Assembly: GCA_938030705.1 (NCBI GenBank)
Contig: CALHIR010000001.1
Coordinates: 124,001 to 188,000, forward strand
Length of the DNA: 64,000 bases
DNA from: Candidatus Poseidoniaceae archaeon
Lineage (GTDB): Archaea; Thermoplasmatota; Poseidoniia; Poseidoniales; Poseidoniaceae
Reading direction: 5' to 3'
In this document: positions 57,762-64,000 of the stretch, in pieces
Position numbering within the stretch: position 1 is the first letter of the stretch
How the letters are laid out: each line of letters starts with the position of its first letter
Notes under the pieces: model-generated
What the model was told of the DNA's origin: nothing
Databases searched by the model: none
What the model saw: the letters and a program-made list of their open reading frames with translations, nothing else
Made by a program: the position numbers and the translations under genes

Positions 57762-58610
57762 CTAGACTTCGTCATTGTTCGGTTGTGGTTGGTCTTTGAG
57801 GTCGGTCAAATCGCTGATGCGTTGCCTGAGTTGGGCGGGTGCAGGCGTGTCTTCAGCGATGAATTCGTGGAGAGCGTCCGAAAGCACCAGCATGGCGCTT
57901 TGGTAGTCCTCTCGTATCTCGGCGAGGTCAGCGAGGCCCCATCTGGCGACCAATTGACCCGAAAGGCTGGCCAAGGCTTTGGCATGCTCCAAGGACTGCT
58001 CAAAGAGGTCTTGTGCGACCGTGAATTCCCCGATGGTCGCTTGGCAGTGCGCCAAGTCGGCGAGGGCTTCCATTTGGCCCGCTTCGTCCCTGAGCGTCAT
58101 TAGCAATTCCAAACGTTCGGTGCCGATGGCAATGGCGGTTTCTTCATCGTGTTGCCGCTTGGCGACGGTCATCAGCAAGGCCATGCCGTAGGAAAGCCCT
58201 TCCTTGTCTTCGGTGATTTGTCGAAGTCGAAGCGCTCGTTGGGCGCTTGCTCGGGCTTCATCGAGTTGGCCATTGGCCATGTAGAGCAACGCGATGTAGT
58301 GGTTAACCGCCGCCGTGAGGCCTTGGCCCCCTTCGATTTGTTCGGCTTCTTCCGCTAGCCGAAGATAACTCTCCAAGCCCAAATCCATCACTTTGAGGGC
58401 CTCAAATTTTGCCCATCCCCGCTCTTCCTCGGTGGTGGCTACCTTGCTGGCGTGGTCCAAGAGTTGTTCGACCAACGCTTCCTCGCCGAGTTTTTGTGCA
58501 AGCGGAATCAGGTGAAGTGCAAGGGAGGTGTTGATGTTGTCCATTGAACCGCCGTCGGTTAACATCCCAAGCACTTGGGCGGCCATTTCTGGTGAAACTT
58601 CTGCATCCAT
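57762..58610 (-). CDS. TPR-repeat protein
   Basis: Helical repeats, e.g. AVNHYIALLYMANGQLDEARASAQRALRLRQI. Confidence 0.75.
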   Translation of the reverse strand: MDAEVSPEMAAQVLGMLTDGGSMDNINTSLALHLIPLAQKLGEEALVEQLLDHASKVATTEEERGWAKFEALKVMDLGLESYLRLAEEAEQIEGGQGLTAAVNHYIALLYMANGQLDEARASAQRALRLRQITEDKEGLSYGMALLMTVAKRQHDEETAIAIGTERLELLMTLRDEAGQMEALADLAHCQATIGEFTVAQDLFEQSLEHAKALASLSGQLVARWGLADLAEIREDYQSAMLVLSDALHEFIAEDTPAPAQLRQRISDLTDLKDQPQPNNDEV

Positions 58611-58619
58611 GGAATCGCC

Positions 58620-59435
58620 TCAGATGGAGCGGAGTCGTCCACCGTCCACCGCCAAACTCACGCCCCGTATGCCACCCGATGCGGGCAGACAGAGGTAGGT
58701 GATGGCACTGGCGGTTTCAAGCGGGTCGATGAGTCGGCCGATGGGCACTTGATTCAACCAGCCTTCCCGAACGGCTTCCGCCGACTTCCCTGTTCGTTCT
58801 TGAATGGAGGCCGAAAGGCTCCCCAGGCGCTCGGTGTCGGTGAAACCGGGAAGGACGTTGTTGATGGTGATGCAGGGTGCGAGTTCGTTGGACATGGATT
58901 TGGCCCACGAAGCCATTGCTCCGCGGAGGGTGTTGGAGAGTCCAATGTTCGGGATGGGTTCTTTGACCGATGTGGAAATGATTTGTACAATCCGGCCGTA
59001 GCCTTCGGATTCCATGGCCGGTGCAGCAGCTTTCACCAACGTATGGGCTGCATGGAGGTGCCGTCGAAACGGGGCTTCAAAGTCACTGACGTCGTTGTTC
59101 AACAGAGGGCCGCCGGGAGGGCCGCCAGCGTTGTTGATCAGAATGTGCACAGGGCCAAACGTTTCCACGGCGGAGTTGAAGGCCGAAGGAATGCTCTCGT
59201 TCTCCTCCAAATCGAGCATCAGGGCTTGATGTCGACCCGAACCCATGCCGGCTAATTCTTCACACAGGGCCGTCAAGGCCGCACCGTTTCGTGCACACAC
59301 CGTAACGTTTGCACCGGCTTTGGCAAGCATTTTGGCCGTCGCTTCACCGATGCCTTTGCTGGCGCCGCAGACAAAGGCATGCTTGCCTTCAAGGGCGGTT
59401 GAAACAAACGGATAGTCGCCACCGAGGAGGTCCAT
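58620..59435 (-). CDS. Short-chain dehydrogenase/reductase, atypical active site
   Basis: FVCGASKGIGEATAKMLAKAGANVTVCAR, ILINNAGGPPGG; YxxxK position reads SNTLR. Confidence 0.88.
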   Translation of the reverse strand: MDLLGGDYPFVSTALEGKHAFVCGASKGIGEATAKMLAKAGANVTVCARNGAALTALCEELAGMGSGRHQALMLDLEENESIPSAFNSAVETFGPVHILINNAGGPPGGPLLNNDVSDFEAPFRRHLHAAHTLVKAAAPAMESEGYGRIVQIISTSVKEPIPNIGLSNTLRGAMASWAKSMSNELAPCITINNVLPGFTDTERLGSLSASIQERTGKSAEAVREGWLNQVPIGRLIDPLETASAITYLCLPASGGIRGVSLAVDGGRLRSI

Positions 59436-59516
59436 GGGCGGTGGAAGGCGCCATAGGTCATAGCCCTTGGGATGGCATCGAAAGGCGTCGCTTTAGCCCG
59501 GTGGTGCGGGAAGGCC

Positions 59517-60263
59517 TCACAACCAGTCAAGAATGGTGTTGAGTTGGACCAGCCAATCGTCCGATGCCACGTCGATGATGTCGTAGTGGTTGCCTGGCAA
59601 CCATACTTTCTGGACGTCGGCCCCTTTCGCTTTCATCACCCTAGCATAGGCCTCGGATTGCTCAAGGGGGACGTCAACGTCTTGTTCGCCGTGGAACAGC
59701 AACACACTCGTCCTCGGGGGGTGGTCAACTGGATTGAGTTGATGCCACAAGGTTTCGTCAGCCTCGGGGGCGCAACCAATCCACCGACGTACAGCATCGC
59801 CTTCGTCGGATAGAGCGGCGTGGTCCGCCCCAATGAGGTCGGTTATGGGGGCTTGTGCAATGGCCAGCCAAGGCCTTCGCTCCGCTTTGGCGCTCATCAT
59901 CAGGGCAAGTTGGCCGCCAGCAGAGTGCCCCATCACCATGGAGCGAGCGATGTCGATACCAGGTATGAGGGCAAGTTGCCCCCAAGCCCTCAACACATCG
60001 GAAAGCGTGTCCATCCAAACGCCTTCATCGCCTGGCGCCCACCGTTTGAATTCGATATTCCAAGCAGCCACACCGGCTTCGGCAAGATCTTCGCCAATGG
60101 GTTGCATCAGGTCCAGCGTGTACTGTTCTTTCCAAAATCCACCGTGAATGAGCATGATGCAAGGGATGCCTTCGTCCTTTTGGAACGGCGAAGGGTCATC
60201 GGGCATGTAGAGGTCCGCGTACTGCCACGCCTCAGCCCCCCACTGCATCCGGTCAACGGCCAT
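59517..60263 (-). CDS. Alpha/beta hydrolase, arylformamidase (kynurenine formamidase)-like
   Basis: CIMLIHGGFWKEQYTL, MVMGHSAGGQLALMM, VLLFHGEQDVDVPLEQS; start MAVDRMQWGAEAWQYADLYMP. Confidence 0.75.
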   Translation of the reverse strand: MAVDRMQWGAEAWQYADLYMPDDPSPFQKDEGIPCIMLIHGGFWKEQYTLDLMQPIGEDLAEAGVAAWNIEFKRWAPGDEGVWMDTLSDVLRAWGQLALIPGIDIARSMVMGHSAGGQLALMMSAKAERRPWLAIAQAPITDLIGADHAALSDEGDAVRRWIGCAPEADETLWHQLNPVDHPPRTSVLLFHGEQDVDVPLEQSEAYARVMKAKGADVQKVWLPGNHYDIIDVASDDWLVQLNTILDWL

Positions 60264-60330
60264 GACGCAAACAGGAGAGGTTGGGCTATGATGCTTGTGC
60301 CACATCATGGGAAAGGGCTTACAAACGACA

Positions 60331-61026
60331 ATGCGTAGCAGGTCCGTGCAACGTTTAGCGTGGCTGGCCTTTCTCTTGGTTGGGCTGGCTCCTACCGCCT
60401 CAATTCTGACCTCGTTTGGCACCGGTGAAGGTTTGTTGGGGCAACTCGTTTGGCTGCTCTCTAAGGCTTGGATGCTCGGTTTACCGCTGTGGTGGCATCT
60501 CAAAATGGACCGCAAACCATGGTCGTGGTCCCCGGTGCGAAACGGTGGTTATGCCGCTGCTGCAGGTATCGGCCTTGTCTTTTCCGTCATCATGTTGCTG
60601 GCGTGGTTTTTCATCGGCGAATCACGGGTTGACCGTCAAACATTCCGAGCGACTCTCGAACCGTTTGGGCTGACCAATGTCAACACCTACCTTGCCGCTG
60701 CCGTGTTTTGGACGGTTGGAAATTCGGTGTTGGAAGAGTACGTGTTTCGCTGGTTCCTCGTTGAGAAAGGCGAGGTTGTGTTCGGGCCCGGCTGGCCAAC
60801 CATTTTTGCCTCGGCTTTCGTTTTCGTCCTTCATCACTTCTTTGCCTTGTGGTTCCTTGGCTTTTCCCTGTCGGCCAATCTCTTGGCCTGCATTGGGTTA
60901 TTCGTAGGGGGTGCCGCTTTCAGTTGGCTTTACGTTCGCTATCGGAGCATTTGGATTCCCTACATCACCCACGCCATGTGCGACGTGGTGGTCTTTGGTG
61001 TGGGTTATCTTCTGCTCTTTGGATGA
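60331..61026 (+). CDS. CPBP-family intramembrane protease
   Basis: GNSVLEEYVFRWFLVEKG, FVLHHFFAL, YITHAMCDVVVF in a multi-TM context. Confidence 0.82.
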   Translation: MRSRSVQRLAWLAFLLVGLAPTASILTSFGTGEGLLGQLVWLLSKAWMLGLPLWWHLKMDRKPWSWSPVRNGGYAAAAGIGLVFSVIMLLAWFFIGESRVDRQTFRATLEPFGLTNVNTYLAAAVFWTVGNSVLEEYVFRWFLVEKGEVVFGPGWPTIFASAFVFVLHHFFALWFLGFSLSANLLACIGLFVGGAAFSWLYVRYRSIWIPYITHAMCDVVVFGVGYLLLFG

Positions 61027-61039
61027 TCGGGCCTTGTGC

Positions 61040-62446
61040 TCAAGGGCAATACCGACGGAGGTCGCGGGGGAAGAGCACCGTTTCACGGACGTTCTTGGCC
61101 CCTGTCAACTTCATCAAAATACGCTCAACACCAAGCCCCCAGCCAGCGTGTGGAGGCACACCATGGCGGAACCCAGCGACATAGAATTCAAACTCTTCTG
61201 GGTCAAGGTCCATGTCTCGTAGGTTGTCGATCAGCACGTCGATACGGTGCTCTCGTTGACCGCCCGATGTCATTTCATCTCGGCCGAAGTTGAGGTCAAA
61301 GCCCCGGGAAAGTTGCTCACCGGTGCTCCCGATTTCGCCTTCGATTTGATGGATGTAGAACGGCTTGAGGGACATAGGCCATCGTGGTAAGAAATAGAAC
61401 TGGGGGAGGTCTTGAGCCAGCAGGTCAGAGTTTTCAGCATCGATATCGTCGCCCCACTCAATGCTACCACCCTTTTCCTTGATGATGCGGATGGCGTCGT
61501 CGTATTCCACGCGAGGGAAGGGCAGTTCGGGGACGATGACTTCAACCAGTTCTTCGCCTTGTTCCTCTCGGAAGGCATTGATCACGTCGATGAGGTTTTG
61601 AGATTCTTCATCTTCAGCAACGGATTTCCAAATGTGGTGCAGCATGCGCTCCAGCACGCCCATCACGTCGTCGTCGTTGGCCCAAGAACATTCGATATCA
61701 AAGGAAATAAATTCGGCTAAGTGGCGGTAAGTATCGCTCTTTTCCGCTCGGAAGGCGGGGCCTATTTCGAAGACTCGCTCCAGGCCTCCGCTCATGCACA
61801 GCTGCTTGAACAGTTGAGGGGACTGGTTCAGGAAAGCAGGACGGTCAAAGTACTGCATTGGAAACAAATCAGCTCCGCCTTCGGTCGCCGTGGCGACAAT
61901 TTTCGGCGTATGCGTTTCAACAAAGCCCTCGGTGATGAGGTGCTCTCGGCCGTATTGCAAGACCTTGCCCCGCAGTCGGAACATGGCGTTTACATGGGCT
62001 CTCCGAAGGTCGAGGAAGCGGTTGTCCAAACGGGTGTCGAGTTCAACCTTGACGTTGTCAGTCACGCCCAACGGGAGCGGTGCCTCGGCGCGGGCGATGA
62101 CATTGACGGAAGTGGCCAGGACTTCGTAAGCAGGGGGAGGTGTTGGTTCACCCTCCTTCACCTTGGGCGGGCGCTTGAGCGCTACGGTACCGGTGAATTG
62201 GAGCGTGGATTCCCGCGTCATTCGTTGAACGGTGTCCAAGGCCTCTTCCCCGATGTTATCGGCCTTGAGGAAAACTTGAGTTTTGCCCGTGCCGTCTCGG
62301 AGGTCAACAAAACAAATCGCACCCTTGCCGCGGTTGGCTTCCATGAAGCCGATCACGGTGACATCTTTCCCCACGAGTTCGGCACCATGTGTTTGCAATT
62401 CACCGAGCGTGTGCGTGCGGTAGGCGGTGGGAACCCAAGTGGTCAT
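61040..62446 (-). CDS. aspS: Aspartyl-tRNA synthetase (archaeal type)
   Basis: Start MTTWVPTAYRTHTLGEL; FLNQSPQLFKQLCMSGGLERVFEIGPAFRAEKSDTYRHLAEFISFDIE; GWGLGVERILMKLTGAKNVRETVLFPRDLRR. Confidence 0.96.
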   Translation of the reverse strand: MTTWVPTAYRTHTLGELQTHGAELVGKDVTVIGFMEANRGKGAICFVDLRDGTGKTQVFLKADNIGEEALDTVQRMTRESTLQFTGTVALKRPPKVKEGEPTPPPAYEVLATSVNVIARAEAPLPLGVTDNVKVELDTRLDNRFLDLRRAHVNAMFRLRGKVLQYGREHLITEGFVETHTPKIVATATEGGADLFPMQYFDRPAFLNQSPQLFKQLCMSGGLERVFEIGPAFRAEKSDTYRHLAEFISFDIECSWANDDDVMGVLERMLHHIWKSVAEDEESQNLIDVINAFREEQGEELVEVIVPELPFPRVEYDDAIRIIKEKGGSIEWGDDIDAENSDLLAQDLPQFYFLPRWPMSLKPFYIHQIEGEIGSTGEQLSRGFDLNFGRDEMTSGGQREHRIDVLIDNLRDMDLDPEEFEFYVAGFRHGVPPHAGWGLGVERILMKLTGAKNVRETVLFPRDLRRYCP

Positions 62447-62569
62447 GATGCTGGGGTTGAGGCACAGAACATGAACCATTCGCTGGGCAAGGTTGGATGA
62501 ATCAAAAGCCAAAGCGATTGGGAGGCGGGTTGCCCGAAGTCTCTTGAACAGTGTCGTTTTGGTGAGGCC

Positions 62570-64000
62570 ATGTCCAGCCGACCTGCTCGTGCGGTTGCTT
62601 GCGTCTTTGTTTTGCTCATGATGACCGTTTCACCGCTCATCGGTTCGGCGTCAGCCGACAACTCCATCCTCCTCAGCACCGATGTGCAGCATGTTGTTTT
62701 GGCGCCCGGGCAAAGCACCAACATCACGCTCGCAGTGGAAAACAACGGGACCAGCATTGAATCCTACAACCTCAGCGTTGATGCTGGGTCGCTCGCCTCC
62801 TACTGGAGCATCCTTCCTGTTGATGAGACGGTCGACCATGTCTTCCCAACATGGACGAAGAACACGACCATCGTCGTTCGCCTCGGAGAAGGCGCTACGG
62901 TGGCGGACAGCGGCTCATTCACCATCACGTTGACCGAACCTGACAGCAACGCCAACTCCTCGATCACCGTTCTGGCCTCCGTTGCGCCCGCTTACCATCC
63001 CTCCTTGACCACGACCCAGGTTGGTCCAGTTTCCATGGCCTCGGGCTCAAGTGCCAACCTCTCGTTTTCCGTCCAAAACCTCGGGACGGTGACCGACACC
63101 TTCCTTCTCGATGTGGAGGTTGAGCCTGACCTCAGCGGTTGGTGGGCCAACCAATCCAGCAACAACAGCGGGAACAACAGTGGAAACACCACTCCCTCGC
63201 CTTCAATGCGTGTGCTGATGTACGGAAACAGCTACACTTCCTCCAACAATCTCGGCTCGCTGGTTGAATCCATCACCGATGCCGACGGCTACAACGGAAC
63301 CGTTACACCGCTTTCAGGTGGTGGAATGATGCTCCAAGATCATTGGCAAAACATCAACGCCTCCGCTCACCAATGGAACACCACCTTGCGTGGCAGTACG
63401 TGGGATTATGTTGTCATGCAAGACCAAAGCCAAGTTCCCTCCCTGCCCACCAACGATTCGTACTGGCAAGAAAGCAAAAACGCCTCGGTGGTCATCAGCG
63501 ATGAAATAGAGGCCGAGGGAGCAGAGGCCGTGCTCTTCATGACATGGGGAAGGCGCAGCGGAGAATCGGGCACTCAATGGCATCAATACAACAACATCAA
63601 CCAAAACTTCACGTCCATGCAGGAGCGACTGACGGAAGGCTATACGAGGTTTGCAGAAAACATCACGGCTGCGGGAAACACCGTTTGGATCGCACCGGTG
63701 GGTCTTGCCTTCAAGACCGTCCACGACAGCGTCGTCGCTGCGGGCGACGACCCGACCGCCTCAGGAAACCTGTTCTACGACCTCTACACATCCGACGGCA
63801 GCCATCCATCGCTTTCCGGGTCGTACTTGGCCGCATGCGTCTTGCATTCAACCACCACCGGTGAAACATGCGTTGGTAGCAACGATTCCATCGCCCTCAA
63901 TGCGAGCGTCAAACTCACCCTTCAACAGGCAGCCGATGATACCGTTTTCAATCAAACGGCAGGCATGTCATACTACCCGTGGGAACCCTCCGGTACCGCT
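62570..64000 (+). CDS. Secreted protein with CARDB/NEW-like N-terminal repeats and SGNH/DUF4886-like hydrolase domain (3' truncated by window)
   Basis: Open frame to window end: MSSRPARAVACVFVLLMMTVSPLIGSASA; MRVLMYGNSYTSSNNLGSLVESI, WDYVVMQDQSQVPSLP, DGSHPSLSGSYLAACV; absent from the ORF track because no stop is reached. Confidence 0.75.
   Translation, partial: MSSRPARAVACVFVLLMMTVSPLIGSASADNSILLSTDVQHVVLAPGQSTNITLAVENNGTSIESYNLSVDAGSLASYWSILPVDETVDHVFPTWTKNTTIVVRLGEGATVADSGSFTITLTEPDSNANSSITVLASVAPAYHPSLTTTQVGPVSMASGSSANLSFSVQNLGTVTDTFLLDVEVEPDLSGWWANQSSNNSGNNSGNTTPSPSMRVLMYGNSYTSSNNLGSLVESITDADGYNGTVTPLSGGGMMLQDHWQNINASAHQWNTTLRGSTWDYVVMQDQSQVPSLPTNDSYWQESKNASVVISDEIEAEGAEAVLFMTWGRRSGESGTQWHQYNNINQNFTSMQERLTEGYTRFAENITAAGNTVWIAPVGLAFKTVHDSVVAAGDDPTASGNLFYDLYTSDGSHPSLSGSYLAACVLHSTTTGETCVGSNDSIALNASVKLTLQQAADDTVFNQTAGMSYYPWEPSGTA

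Noticed and set aside
60288-60308. ATGATG...CATCAT inverted repeat between hydrolase and CPBP genes
   Set aside because: Arms are low-complexity (ATG triplets) with no consistent promoter geometry; likely chance
61721-62500. 259-aa plus-strand ORF opposite aspS
   Set aside because: Antisense of an unambiguous AspRS
1-64000. Search for insertion sequences, integrases, toxin-antitoxin, restriction or phage genes
   Set aside because: No transposase, integrase, RM, TA or phage structural motifs recognised among the ORFs; no evidence of a mobile element or defence island

Overview
The window looks like a gene-dense archaeal chromosome segment. It encodes PolD small subunit, RfcS, pelota, GatD, archaeal-type AspRS, an intron-containing tRNA-Met with a BHB motif, and many 1-4 bp ATGA gene overlaps. 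By gestalt it is probably a marine planktonic euryarchaeon of the Poseidoniia/Marine Group II type; that taxonomy is inference. I support about 43 CDS, 2 tRNAs and several cis elements. Main blocks: (i) 1-13.7 kb, an alpha-glucan utilisation island: MalE-MalF fusion, MalG, MalK, membrane-tethered GH13 amylase, glucan phosphorylase, MalQ and a GH57 amylopullulanase-like exoenzyme; (ii) 13.7-35 kb, housekeeping and membrane genes, including a TetR-LolD-FtsX operon with a clear operator; (iii) 35.3-47.1 kb, a 3055-aa DNRLRE/Ig-like surface protein and an 879-aa companion; (iv) 47-62 kb, an EF-hand-bearing amino-acid transporter, a 2-aminophenol/aminomuconate-type ring-cleavage gene set with an AmnA-like/RidA (2-aminomuconate deaminase-like) fusion, PanB, ALDH, asparaginase, luciferase-like monooxygenase, SDR, a formamidase-like hydrolase and AspRS; (v) a truncated secreted SGNH-hydrolase-like gene at the right edge. 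Best candidates for undescribed biology: the archaeal aminomuconate pathway with its gene fusion, the EF-hand APC transporter, the MalE-MalF fusion with an LPxTG-like junction, and a shared Trp-rich cytoplasmic tail on giant surface proteins. No database search was possible; all family calls rest on motif recognition.
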